The notes: a model not told the origin generated them from the sequence alone. 64,000 nt of DNA from Saturnia japonica (GCA_033032175.1 CM065309.1:5394001-5458000), one strand, 5' to 3'; positions 11,660 through 23,347 are shown, counted from the first letter of the stretch. Numbers and translations: made by a program.

Positions 11660-12800
11660 ACATTTATACAATTAAATTTAATTCAGTGTCTGTAAATACA
11701 GTGTAAACTCTTTATAACATTATCCTTTATAACGATAAACTCCCTATAACGTTGAACTGAGCCCAACTTGGTTGGTTTGCGTTAAAACCCACATATTGAA
11801 ACACTCTTTTTAGCGATATGCCTTTCTCTATTATGAAGAAATGTGTTCATATTTTTAGACAGTAAATATTTATTATCTGTATTATAGTTTATGTTATGTT
11901 ATCAGGTAACAAAAGACTTTGGAAGCTCTGAAACATCGAGGTCCTCTAGCTTTTGTTATCCTTAATTGCCTTGAACACATGCAATAAGACGCATTTTTTT
12001 CTCAGAAGTGATGGTCTTCGACCAAGCATACTGGGTACCTATCGTATTATCAGTCGTAAACCTACTTTCAAACTGTTAACATGGCCAGTAAACGAAAAGC
12101 GATTAGTGTTGACGAAAAAGTTTGATAGAAGAAGATATGATTAGAATACATAAAATAATACAAAACAAGTACTGGCATAGCAAAAAACGTCAGACAAAGT
12201 TATCAGACTATATGTGGAAACAATAATTTATAAGCATTTATTATCTAAGACATACATATTAAAAATTCTTGTTAATTTGGTTGTTTTTTTTTGTTCACTC
12301 CATATAACGGATAACTCTCTATAATGACAAAAAATGCTCAGTCCCTTGAGTTTCATTATAAAGAGTTTACACTGTATATGGTAACTATAACAAAACAGCA
12401 ATTTGTAAAAATTTTTCTGTCTGTTTGTTCCAGATAATCCTGGAAATGGTTGAACAGATTTTGACTGAACTTTTACTGGCAGATAGCTAATGCTATAAGG
12501 AGTAACTTAGGCTACTTTTATTTTAGCAGAAGAATTAGGGTTCCATGCAAATAAAAAACTGGTTATAGTGAATCAATTTGGGTGCTTAAATGGCTTACGC
12601 CAAGTAAACAATAACAAATATATCAAATTCATGTACTACATAATTGTAGACATTAAAAAGACCAAAAAAAAGTCAGCGAGAGTATATGTCTATCCTCTAA
12701 GGAACACCCACAATAAGCATTTTTTCTTTAAAATAACCGGGAGTGTGTGTAGCTTAATATGCATGTGTGACCAATCGGCGTTAACAACAGAATTATTGTT
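11660..12800 (-). repeat. Interspersed repeat copy, split by a Tigger element
   Basis: 11660-11698 and 12375-12800 together align with 39880-40330: the GTGTCTGT block lies before the insertion, and AATAACAGC-like, AGGAGTAACTTAGGCTAC and GGAACACCCACAATAA blocks follow. The break falls exactly at the ends of the Tigger element 11699-12374. Confidence 0.65.
11699..12374 (+). mobile_element. pogo/Tigger-type DNA transposon, internally deleted
   Basis: The perfect terminal inverted repeat CAGTGTAAACTCTTTATAA is flanked by TA on both sides (11697-11698 and 12375-12376), the target duplication of the Tc1/mariner/pogo group. From about 12081 an ATG opens a relic of the CENP-B-type helix-turn-helix (MASKRKAISVDEKV, then frame breaks), the usual N-terminus of Tigger transposases. 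The catalytic DDE region is absent from these 676 bp, so it cannot move on its own. Confidence 0.85.
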
Positions 12801-15180
12801 TATGAAGATGTAATGATAATTTTTTTATAGATAAAGGCCAAGTGTGTTTAGTGTAAAACCAACAAAAAAAAATCGAAATCTTTCCATTAGTTTTTGTATG
12901 ATGCCCACTAAATTCCAAACCACTCTCATTTTTTTATTTATTTATTTAAAAGATGAACTCAATGTAATATTAAGGTGACTAAAATAAAAATTAATTTAAT
13001 GATTTATTATATTACAAACTACTTTAAGGACAATTAAAAAATCAATGTCTCCATATTTGAAATCACTAGTTTGTTTGTTTATTGGAGTGATGATTAAAAC
13101 TGTACTTTTCATCACAAATATATTTGTACCAGAAATGGGACTTTTTGCTGGTTGGTATTATGACAGCATAATACATGAGAACCAATTATAAAACTAAATA
13201 TAAATGAATTTCTATATCAGTTTTTCTAGTTGACTGGGATGATTTCCGAATTGGTAGTAGTGTGTTGACACATAATACATAAATACCTTCTTATGGCCTA
13301 AGTTGAATAAAATATTTTTGATTTTGAAATGAGTACTCCAAAATCAATGGTGGCAAAATATGTCAGACTTGAAAATGTAATTCAAATTAAAAAAAAATCT
13401 TTTGTGAATATTTTACTGTTACTCCTTTATTAACTACAAAATGTTATATGTATAATTAATTTTATATTAGATCCACATACAAGATAGATTTGTATAACAT
13501 TTTTAGATTAGAAGATTAACAAACAATATAAATCCAGTATATGCATGTCACACACCTATATAATCATTAAAAAAAGTTTTTACTTGCTCCTGTAAAATCA
13601 CTCCAAGAGGTATTATGATGAATATAGCTTCAATTAAAAACCTCCCAAATCCTTATCCCAATTCAATTTTCAACTTTTAATTGAAACCTTTTTAAAATTT
13701 AACATAATTAAATACAACTGCCTAAATCATTTAAAGTCATGTGACTAAATGAATGAAGTTTTTATATTACAATTAATATAATAAAAATAAAAAACAGATA
13801 TGATATCTCTGATGTGTTTTTGGGTACAATTATCATAATTATCAGACTAAACAATTTTACTCTGTGAGTCAACAAAATTTAAGCATTAAACTACTATTTT
13901 TGTAATATTTGTTACTTTAAATTAGCATAATTTTATTATTGTAACAGGTTTTTACAGTGATGCTAAAGTTTTTGTAAACACCAATCTGTAATTGTGTGCA
14001 TAAAAATCATTACATTTTTCATATATATATACACAGTAGATCAAGTCATACAAGTGTCCATCTAAGGACTTTTCTTTGTGAATTCAACAAAACAGTTTGA
14101 TAAGCAATGCATATTGCAAACTTATATGAATCAAATTTATCAAAAAGTATCTTAGAAAATGATAAGAGAATAATCATTACAAAGACGACACAAAGGATTG
14201 TGTTTTCATATTTTTATTTTACTAAAACGAACCCTTTTTTATTATTAGCGAATATTTTATATATTTAATTATTTATATGAAATACATGTAAATAGGACTA
14301 ATAACATGGAATTTTAAAAAACTTCAAAGTAAATGAACAATATTTTGTTTCGATTTACAAGACGAGCAGGACCATTAAATTATAATGTCGCATCTAAGAG
14401 TATGTAATGGATATGTGGCTAAGTGCATTCGACGTCAATAGGTGTTTCGTAGTATTGAAACTGTAATGATAACGTTGCGTGGTGATTAGCCTACCTGTCT
14501 CGACATTCCATAAACTCCAAATAAAATAATACGTACCTGTCAGTAGTTTGCTTATATCGCTCCAATAATACTGTAACATAATAAATCGAAGGACAAATTT
14601 ACCAAAAACCATGTACGAAAAACTATCACTTCAACATAACTTTGATATTGGTATTGGTCAAATACTTTTCAAGAGTTCAAGACACTTATAAGAACAGTTA
14701 ATAACATTTATTTAACACGTTAGTAAAACTCAGGTATTTAATACACTAATAAATTCCTTTAGATAAAACACATAAACACAGTTTAAAACTAATTCAATGA
14801 CGATAATTATTTATTGGAAACAAAACTCATAGCGTCTCTCAACGAACACAGTTTGAGTTCATACATACGATTTGCGAATGACGCTTGATCTAGTTGCAGT
14901 GTTGCCAGTGCCCGATAACGCAAAGTTTCCAAGGACTTCTCAAAAAGTAACATTTTGGTCACAAAAGTAACGCAATTTTCTATGTGATGAAAAAACGAAA
15001 TTTTATCCTTATTTATGTGTGAAATGAATAATTACCTGCACTTCTTTACATAGTTTGATGTTTAACAACATTAACTATTAATGTCAATTACTTTGTCTAT
15101 ACTCTGTACCTATTTATTCCGAATATTTATTAGGAATTACCACACAAATACACTTTTTTTTTTAACTGTTTTTCTTACAA
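12801..15180. other. Intergenic, nothing recognised
   Basis: Very AT-rich and largely unique-looking. No gene, RNA or transposon structure supported. Confidence 0.4.
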
Positions 15181-15225
15181 GAAATTTCACGCGGACGAAG
15201 TCACAGGTGCAGCTAGTAGTATATA
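15181..15225 (-). repeat. End fragment of a lepidopteran repeat
   Basis: TTTCACGCGGACGAAGTC and GCAGCTAGTAGTATA read on the other strand as the common ACTAGCTGC, GACTTCGTCCGCGTG head. The rest of the copy (toward lower coordinates) is not recognisable. Confidence 0.5.
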
Positions 15226-15660
15226 ATTTTTGAAGTGATAACTTCTTATGGGAGGGTAAACCGCTTCGTAACGTAACGAATTACGGCGCCACTCTGTCTG
15301 GCTTCCCTTTTCTACTCAGTGTTCTAATGTACATATTCAAGAATTGTAACTAAGGAGAAAATATATAATATTTTATAATCAATAAAAGATTTTATTAATA
15401 AATAAGCTTTCTCAAGTTAAACAATTTCAATATTAAATAGTTATCACTTCTGTCGAGCGTCCCGAGACGTACACATTTCTTTTTTTTATTTTACTTAATG
15501 CATATTTGTGCGACATGAATACATCGTTATGTGTATCAACATCGACATTAAGGCCGAGTCAGTAAGTACATGGAGCATAACTATTATAGGCACATTATTG
15601 TATTTTGTTTTTCGGCTCGACCAATTCTCCACTTTGCGGATATAAGAACAGCTTAGGTGA
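15226..15660. other. Intergenic, nothing recognised
   Basis: No supported feature between the repeat fragment and the SINE. Confidence 0.4.
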
Positions 15661-16706
15661 CAGGCCTCGAGGCGCAGTGGTAGTAAACGCTAGTATTGAG
15701 CCGAGAGGTCGCGGGTTCGGTCCCCGCCCATGACTGACATAGTGTGATGAGCATAAATGTCAGTTGTATGTGTCTGGGTGTTAAATATCTATATATGTAT
15801 AGCGACATCGATATAGTGACATCTATCCTCGCCATAACTGACACACCCTACATAGAGACATCTATCTCGCCACATACGACGCGATATTAAAATTAACCCA
15901 ACAGTTGAAATATATACAAGAATCCGACAACAACCATTGAGCAGTAGCACGCCAGACATAACACCCGTCTGGTCGGAGGATCCTCCCTTTTAATGTGGAG
16001 GTGGTAATACTCCCTTTGCAATAGTTACCCACACACTGGTGACCCCGAACATGAACGTCAACGCAGCCTTCGCAAAAAGCTACGTCACCATCACTTCCTC
16101 AAGCTTTCGAGCAGCGAGTCATACAGCCAGCCAGCATCCACGGCTACTACGAGCATCCTGATCATGCATGCAGCGGACGCGCATTCCTGGTCATCACCCA
16201 CAGCCTTCTCAGTGACTACGCAGCACTGCACTACTCTGACTAACTGGAGCATTCTTGCAGCATCACCCCGACTCACTGGGGCATCACCGCAGACAGTTCC
16301 GACTCACCGTGAAGTATGCGGCATCTGGTTCCGACTCACTGGAACATTCACTGGCCCGGCAAGCAAAAAAGATGTATGGACGACTCAACCTGCTATCGAC
16401 CTCCAGTCTCGGAGAGGAGTGATGTAGCGACATCTGTCCTCGCCATAACTGACGCATCCTACATAGAGACATTTATCTCGCCACATACAACGCATCCTAC
16501 ATCGCGATATTAAAATTAACCCAACAACAACCGTTGGGCAGTAGCCCGCCAGACATAGCACCCGTCTGGTCGGAAGATTCTCCCTTTTAATGTGGAGGTG
16601 GTAATACTCGCCCCACATATGTATGTATATCAGCTGTTTAGTTACCATATTATACAAGCTTTGCTTAGTTTGGAATTAAATAGCCGTGTGTAAAATTGTG
16701 CCCTCA
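15661..16706 (+). mobile_element. tRNA-derived SINE split by an LTR element
   Basis: The head has RNA polymerase III boxes: A box GGCGCAGTGGTA (15671-15682) and B box GGTTCGGTCCC (15714-15724). The body (CATGACTGACATAG, GTGTCTGGGTGTT) stops at about 15795 and resumes at 16618 (ATGTATATCAGCTGTTTAG), ending at the CTCATATTAAAAAAAAAA tail. The same element is intact, reversed, at 18858-19076. It is a SINE, not a functional tRNA: the head lacks a clear cloverleaf and has about 16 extra bases compared with the other copy. Confidence 0.85.
15796..16617 (+). mobile_element. Short LTR retrotransposon without genes (TRIM-like)
   Basis: Two direct repeats, 15796-16020 and 16423-16617, both run TG...CA and share blocks such as CGACATC, CTCGCCATAACTGAC, GCCAGACATA and GGTGGTAATACTC. 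Just after the left repeat is TGGTGACCCCGAAC (from 16037), a primer-binding-site-like sequence also seen in the Gypsy element at 31373. The 402-bp centre has no gag or pol. The LTRs share blocks with the Gypsy LTR at 31162-31360, so this looks like a non-autonomous relative. Clean target duplications cannot be read in the AT-rich flank. Confidence 0.82.
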
Positions 16707-16830
16707 TATTAAAAAAAAAACATATTTATTATATATATTCTATAACTATATATTATGTCTGTAACTTACACATCTATTAATGAAATTTAGAATATGTTCG
16801 GAAAAGTCCCATCAAAGTTTTCCGTATATT

Positions 16831-17053
16831 TTTTGACGTGACAACGTCTTATAAATTGGTTTGCCGGGTGACACTTCAAGAAACTGCGTTACGCTCCGCT
16901 CACGTTATGCGCTCACAATGAGAGCGAGTGAGAGGCACGCGTCCCTTCCACTCGGGCATGGTTAGCCCGCCTAAGAGCGAGAGAGACAGACATAAAGTCG
17001 TTGTCACGTAAAACTTTCGCCCGTATACCGACTTTACAGGCAACCAATTTTTT
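16831..17053. repeat. 221-bp GC-rich block, copy 2
   Basis: Nearly identical to 8116-8336 over its whole length, same orientation, one internal mismatch seen. Flanks differ completely, which fixes the boundaries at the leading T run before GACGTGACAACG and the trailing AACCAATTTTTT. Confidence 0.85.
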
Positions 17054-18246
17054 ACTTTGCAAACTATTATATTCCACTACAATAATTAACGCATTTTGAG
17101 TTGTGTAACAGTAGAGTAACGCGACAGGGTCAAAAGTAACGCAAAATGCTACAAAAGTTACGCTCCGGCAACGCTGACTAGTTGAATTTTGATTATATTG
17201 ACGTTGTATTGCCTTATAAAATTAGGAAATATCATTCACCGACTCAATTTAGGTACTAGCGCGGCACATTCCTCTCATTAAAATTTTACATTTATGAGAA
17301 AAAATTAGTAGGTTGTTAAGTTAAAAATAAACACTTTTTAGATCGGTAATTATATTTTATTTACAATGCATCTCATAGCAAAAAACATTATGTTACTAAT
17401 AAACAAAACTATTTTCAGAACTAGAAAATTTATGTAACTTCCGTACTATAGCAGTTTATATTTCTAAAAATATGTTTTCTTTTCTAAAGTCAGTAGAATG
17501 TAAAAATGTAAATCTGGCAACATTGTCTGACACTTGAAGCCTCTGACGGTTTTTACCAGTTTTTACCTTTTACAGCATAGACCAATAACCAGAGCTTCAC
17601 CGGACTTGCAAAAAGTACATGACATCACATTTGACAATACTCATAAAGTGACACACCAACAGAGTTGTCAATTTGTGTGGATTATCCCAATTTGCGGGAA
17701 ATTTCACGATTTAAAATCATGAAGTTATACTTCTTTTGCTGCGCATAATAGGTAATAAAATTGAGAGCTCCTAGAGCATTAAGTGACAGTTTAAAATAAA
17801 GATTAAATCGTATGGTTGGGGGAATACAATTTTGGGAATTATTATTATTTTAATAGGCCAAAGAAGTATAACTTATTACGTGCTATACATAGCTAGCTAC
17901 TCATAATTTTTTAAACTATCGATTAATGAAATGTTGATAGTTTGATATTTACGTCACGATGAACTAAAAGACACTTTAAAAATTATCGCATAACCCTGAT
18001 TCATATAGTGTAGCCAAACTTTACTAAGGCTTAAAAGTGTTTTATATAAATCTTTATAGCCCCATTTGCATTTCGATTGTGTTTCTTGGCGCCAAAGAAG
18101 TGTTATTGGGTTCCGTCTAAATAACTAATCTTGTATTTTATGACATCATATACTGCTTAGGTACAGAATTATACTTATACAAACATTATTACAATAAGAT
18201 ATTGACAACTGACGTGCTCGTTGGCGAGCAATTCGTAAAAAAGTGG
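17054..18246. other. Intergenic, with one retroposon-tail fragment
   Basis: No gene. At about 17537-17610 lies a damaged piece of the tail found at 24831-24905 (GAAGCCTCTGACGG, then TTTTACAG, then CTTCACCGGACTTG), cut by a 19-bp block (17576-17594). Confidence 0.5.
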
Positions 18247-19344
18247 TCAGCCCGCGAAGCGTTGAATCTGCTTCGGGGGTTTGAGTGTTGGGGTACCAGC
18301 GTGGTAGGGCGTACGTGAACCACACACACATAGACACGCAGATCGCTTCGTCATGCCGCCCCTTATTGAAGTATTGAAGCTTGAATCCTGGTTATCCTTT
18401 GGTGCCGATAGAGGGCATATTCTGAAGAACGATCTTCTGAGTGTACCTGATGATGTCTTGACGTCGGCTACTCTAGCAATGTCATCGGCTCCAGGGTATA
18501 TCCTCACAACTTGTCCCAAAATCCACCTCATGGGAGGCAGTTGGTAGTCCTTGATCAGCACGAGGTCTCCCACACAAAGCGATTCCTCAGAATTTTCCAT
18601 TTTCTTCAATCTGTAAATCTGTGATGTACTCCTTATACCACCTGGATCAGAACTGCTGCCGGAGTTGCTCGATGCACTGATAACGGTCAAGTAAATTGGT
18701 TTAAACATCAGCGTATTCTGGCTCTGGTAAAGATGTTAAAGGTTTGCCAATAAGGAAATAACTAGGGGGAAGAGGTAACAGGTCGTTTGGATCGGAATAT
18801 AATGCACTGATAAAACGGGAGTTCAATATACATTCTATTTGAGTCAGTGTTGTATATAATTTAATAATAATATGAGGACATAATTTCACACACAGCCGTT
18901 TAATTCCAAACTAACCAAAGCTTGTAATATGGTAACTAAACAGCTGATATACATACATATATAGATATTGAACACCCAGACACACAACTTACATTTATGC
19001 TCATCACACAAAAGTCAGTCATGGGCGGGGATCGAACCCGCAACCTCTCGGCTACCACTGCGCCACGAGGCTTGTCTGTATAACTGTTCAAAGGTTAAAT
19101 TCGAACTACCCAGTACTCGTTTTAAATGGTGTTTAACTGATTTCACACCAGCTTCTTGTAAACCTCCAAAATTAGGCGTGTATGTATGGAGGAGTAAAGC
19201 TAAATATAATAGATTGTTGTGCAATTGTTTCGCTAATGTTTTTGCTATCAGCTGCTATCATTTTCTTGAGTTCATTATTAGCCCCAACAAAATTAGAACC
19301 ATTATCACTATAAATTACCTCTACGTGCGATAAACCGCTTCAGG
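18247..19344 (-). pseudogene. Bel/Pao-type retrotransposon integrase, decayed
   Basis: Read on the minus strand from 19344 down: LKRFIARRG, then VIYSDNGSNFVGANNELKK (the second catalytic Asp region of the integrase), NFGGLQEAGVKSVKHHL, then after a SINE insertion LYTTLTQIE, SDPNDLLPLPPSYFLIG, SLPEPEYADV and GDLVLIKDYQLPPMRW. This order is that of Pao-group integrase C-termini. There are frameshifts (between RRG and VIY, and before NFGG) and a SINE at 18858-19076, so it is dead. Reverse transcriptase and protease are missing. Confidence 0.88.
18858..19076 (-). mobile_element. tRNA-derived SINE inside the Pao integrase
   Basis: Complete minus-strand copy: A box (reverse of 19054-19065), B box (reverse of 19029-19040), the same body as 15661-15795 plus 16618-16706, and an ATT-rich tail. 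It interrupts the integrase between FEQLY and LYTTL; the TTATAC and TTATATAC flanks are a probable target-site duplication. Confidence 0.85.
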
Positions 19345-19360
19345 GCTAATAGAAACCATA

Positions 19361-20119
19361 GAAATCTATAGAACGTACTCAGTCTTAACTAAGCCTTAAG
19401 TTCCGAAATTCAAATTTATAGTCGCAAGCTAAGCATTAACTTGACCTCTGCCTGAGTAAAGTTAAAGTCATCGAATTCGACGACTTACGGAAAACTTGGG
19501 TAATACGACTAAAAAATAGTATAGCATAATAGTGACCTATGAGTGATTTATACACTTTATAAATTATCTGTATTGCTTGATTCTTATCATAGACCAATAA
19601 CATTCTTATTGGTTACAACCAGAGATAAATAACAATTGTTACAACATAGAAAAGACTGTTTTTATCTGGTTATTGGTCTATGGTTTTTATTACATACACA
19701 TTTTGTTATTCCTGCTGTTTACAGTTGTTTCTCGTTATTGGTTTGAAACTTTAATCTCTTTATTTTATTTACGAATAATCTGTAATTTTTTCTTTAAAGC
19801 AAGTTGATTATTATACAATTACACAATTTAAATAGCTTTTTAATTATCTGTACATAATTCGTGATTAATTTAATTGTTTCAATTGAAGAAATGTAACAGT
19901 GCAGATGCGGTATCAAAACGTTAATTGACAGTTACCAGCAGTGTTACCAGACACCTATGCCAGACACTACCTCGGCTAGAGCTAATCTATGGAGCTAATT
20001 ATAAACCTATGTAATTCGACTCATAAGTTCGAAAGCTAAGATTGCGCTGAGTAAATTCTTAGCGAAGTTTGAGCTATAAGCTATGGCTGAGCTAAGATTG
20101 AGTACGCTCTATAGATTTC
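19361..20119. mobile_element. MITE-like element with inverted ends GAAATCTATAGA
   Basis: GAAATCTATAGA followed by CGTACTCAGTCTTA at 19361 returns inverted at 20119, with about 35 matching bases (four mismatches). Further imperfect complementarity (TTAAGTTCCGAAA versus the region near 20030) suggests long subterminal inverted repeats. No coding capacity. It starts 17 bases beyond the last recognisable Pao codon. Confidence 0.7.
19588..19682. repeat. 95-bp inverted pair of the CATAGACCAATAACC motif
   Basis: CATAGACCAATAAC at 19588 faces GTTATTGGTCTATG ending at 19682. The same motif, extended to CATAGACCAATAACCAGAG, also occurs alone at 17576-17594 and 61062-61080. Probably the ends of a very small MITE. 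Confidence 0.6.
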
Positions 20120-20701
20120 AGCCTTAGTCTCTCTTTAGGTAAATTCCTCATTAGTGCCGCAATTGCCTACCGCGACAACGGTTACATGTATTGCCGTTTC
20201 GAGAAACATATCTCGTCAAATCTCTTCCACCTATATAGTCCAATACATATCACGAGTCGCAAATATTTGTTGCGGACCTGCATGTATTACTATTTTATGC
20301 TGATAGTAAAATAAAAGTTTTGTAAATATTTGTTTTTTATGTAATAATAATGGATGTTTCTTATTATAATTGCAATGGTCTAAATTTTGGAGACCACCAC
20401 AAACTCTTATTAATTTTAAGTTGTGATCAAATAATGGAAAGAGAAAGTAATGAACTTCCGCCTTTAATTTCTTTTGTCTAATTGTATATTTTTATATTCT
20501 ATAGGAAATATGTCGTGTTGTGAAAAGCGAGCCAAATAATTTGTAGCTGAATGAATTTCAATAACGGTTATATGACCAATCATTTTATTTTTTTGTTTTT
20601 TCGTGTAATTTATGAAACGTGATATACGCCATTGACCTCTGCATCCAATAAAAATTTGAAAACTTAGAAAATGGAAACCAAAACTCAGCGGATTGAGAAA
20701 C
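20120..20701. other. Intergenic, nothing recognised
   Basis: No supported gene or repeat structure. Confidence 0.4.
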
Positions 20702-20775
20702 TTTTTTTTTTAGAACTGACTATACTGTTAGCCTTAGGGGCCCTGGAGCCTCTGACGGCTTTTACAGCTTGCTAA
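20702..20775 (-). mobile_element. 5'-truncated retroposon tail, poly(A) included
   Basis: On the minus strand: GCTGTAAAAGCCGTCAGAGG, GGGCCCCTAAGGCTAACAGT, then an A run (T run 20702-20711 on plus). It matches the 3' tail of the element at 24831-26042. Confidence 0.65.
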
Positions 20776-20929
20776 ACCATGCTCGTTACTTCTTGTTTTA
20801 ATTCTGGCAGAGTCTAATAATTATTTTTTTAATCGAAAATAGGCCATAAGGATTCTTAATGCTTAAATAATTCTGGACCACTTCACCACAGCTCACAAAC
20901 GAATAAATATTTAACATTCTGACTTCGCG

Positions 20930-21650
20930 TCAGGTGATCAGACGGATTTAAGCGTGTAGGAACGTATCTCCAACTATTTGTTTTAGTAGAGGACATTGGA
21001 TATCCTCACACGGTTCAAGCAATACAATCAAAACATAATACACACCAAGACAACGACTTGTGTTGTATGAATCGCAAGTACGACCTCACTTGGAGTACCC
21101 ACTGCTTACACCTATGGGTCAAGGTTATTGCCTACCAGCGTTCTCCTCATGACTCCATGCAAAGGCGTACTATTTACATTGTCGAGGATCCCGAACTAAC
21201 ATGCGGTCTAGGCATCTTCCCACTTTGAAGAGACTTCGGGTCTCTTAGTGTCGTCTACCGCATGTATGTACAATAGAGAATGAGGACCATTACGGTATAG
21301 TGCCCTCATCAACATTCCAAACTCGGACCTTCCACCCTTGGCTGTCTGCTCATCCTCACACTCTAAAACCTAGCTGAAAAGCGACAACAGTAAGTTTCTC
21401 TATAGTATTCTTGTCACGTATACAAGGGTTGTGGAATGGGTTATCATGGTAGGGCTTGGCACAGAACGGTTTTTCCTCAGGGATATAACGTGGGCCTCTT
21501 CAAAAAGGAATTGAAGTACGGTTTCCAAGACCGGCAACATGGCTGAAATACTCCTGATGCTGCAGTTATTCATAGGCGATGGTAACCATTTACAATCAGA
21601 TGGGCCGTTCGCCTGTTTGCCCCTTTGGCATAAAAATAAATAAATATTCA
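20930..21650 (-). repeat. Dispersed repeat, probably LINE-derived 3' region
   Basis: The part at 21400-21640 read on the minus strand (GGGCAAACAGGCGAACGGCC, CATCTGATTGTAAATGG, GAGGCCCACGTTATATCC) is a copy of the common lepidopteran repeat also at 10376-10545. The GC-richer stretch 20930-21370 is unlike the AT-rich flanks but I do not recognise it. Confidence 0.45.
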
Positions 21651-22189
21651 AATAATGAACTAGTCCGAATATTCGAATACTAAAATTTAAATATTCTAGT
21701 ATTAGATCATTACTAATTGCGAATTTCTAATATGCACAAAATATAATTTAAATTTTTTTAAATAGCTGGATGATGTCAATCTATACCTACCAAGAAATTC
21801 GTTACTTCTGCCACAACTAAATTTTGAGGCATGTTTGATTAATTAATTTAGCTGTTAGTCATCCTTATAAATAAATAAAGGATACGCCTTACTAGAATTC
21901 GCTTAAACTTAAAAGTGCTAAGGAACGCCGCTCAAAACAAAATCATCCATTTATAATATTTAAGAATGTCGAATAATTAAAAAATGACAAATTATTTGTA
22001 AGACTAAGCAGGTCACGTTCACTTTCTGCTGGACGTTCTGCTTACGAGCAATTCTGCTGGACATGATGTTTTAGTCTGTGCCTCTTTGGGTACATCGGAC
22101 CACCACCTGGTTATTTAGCGTTCCTGTGCCTTTCGCGCTCCACCGCATCCTAGTGTTAAAATCAGGTGCAAAGTCTTGCACTACTCGTC
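21651..22189. other. Intergenic, nothing recognised
   Basis: No supported feature; it may include the decayed 3' part of the LINE at 22190-22830. Confidence 0.35.
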
Positions 22190-22830
22190 CCCAGATTGGA
22201 GCGGAATGCTTATATTATAATAATATTTTGTGTCCATCCCTGGGTGGCAACGTTGCTTTAATGAAAAAGATCCTTTAGCGATTGCCCACAAATGGAGTAT
22301 TCTATTCTTTTCTCCGAGATCGTCTGCAATCGTAAAGAATACTGCTGGTACAACCGCAAATGCGCTGATGTTGGCATTACCGTTGGTGTGCATTCGTATG
22401 ATATCGACTATTAGGATTAGATAAGCTCAATGACAAGTTAGCTGGCTTACTGTAATACCACTCAGGACCAGTGCTGTCATCTGCATAGTAATGAACATGA
22501 CTCATATTAATAAAAAACTTCAAGAAAAAAAGTGGGCAAAAATACAAAACTTTGCGGAACCCCAGCATTTACCGACATGAACAGCAAATTACATCCCTCG
22601 ATAAGGGCACGAATTCTACGCTCATGCAGGACGCCAGAGATCCACATGAATAAGTTGTCGAGGAGCCCGTAAATCGGAAGTTTGGAAAGTGGCCAAGGTG
22701 CAGACCCTAACAAAAGCTTTGCTACGTAGAGACCATTCGCCATGCTTATCAATCGCCTTCCCCCAACGATGCAATTCGAAGGCTAGGAGATCACCTGTTG
22801 ATTGACTTTGGTGAAAGCCATATTAAAGAT
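22190..22830 (-). pseudogene. Non-LTR reverse transcriptase fragment
   Basis: Minus-strand frames give RALIEGCNLLFMSVNAGVPQ followed after a frameshift by MSHVHYYADDSTG: the conserved GVPQG and YADD blocks of a LINE reverse transcriptase, with the final G of GVPQG lost. Sequence before (PLSKLPIYGLLDNLFMWIS) fits the same domain. Frameshifts mark it as dead. The clade is CR1- or Jockey-like by motif style only. Confidence 0.8.
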
Positions 22831-23347
22831 TACTGATCAAAGAGTGATCCTCCAGGTAGCGGACTAGTGTCCGAACGATCCCTCTTTTCAAATCCACTGC
22901 ACGACACTAGAGAGGTAGGATATAGATGGTATTCACTTGTGGGAATGCAATACGGCGATCGTAAGCGAGTCCGTAGTTCGACTCGCACTTGACCGATTGA
23001 CGGGTGGCCGTGCCCACCTTTTTTAGCGGCTGGATCTGCAACTGAGCTCAGCCGCGGGCCCAACGAGTAATAAATAAAGTATGTAAACAAAGATTTTTTT
23101 ATTTAGCTATACATAGTATAAAGTCCCTTCCCGCTGTCTGCCCCTATGTACGGTTAGATTTTTCAACTACACAGCGGATTTTAATGCGGTTTTCACTACC
23201 ATTTAGAGATTTTTACGGTAGGTGTTCAAATAAATACATACCGGTTAAGGTTTTGTTTAGTAGAGAAAATTCAATTATTGAACACAATGAAAACAAAATG
23301 GTTTTCGGGCGCTTACATGGGTTACGCTGTCTAAACCTTATATTATA
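22831..23347. other. Intergenic, nothing recognised
   Basis: A moderately GC-rich patch (22840-23060), not recognised, then AT-rich DNA up to the mariner end. Confidence 0.35.

Noticed and set aside
12801..15180. Search for exons in this long AT-rich stretch
   Set aside because: No splice-bounded frame with a recognisable domain on either strand.
15661..15730. Possible tRNA gene (A and B boxes)
   Set aside because: The boxes are the head of a SINE that has a second copy at 18858-19076 with the same non-tRNA body; no acceptor-stem pairing is evident.
16091..16657. Several overlapping open frames of 60-90 codons
   Set aside because: They lie inside the gene-less LTR element and its LTR; no domain or codon signal.
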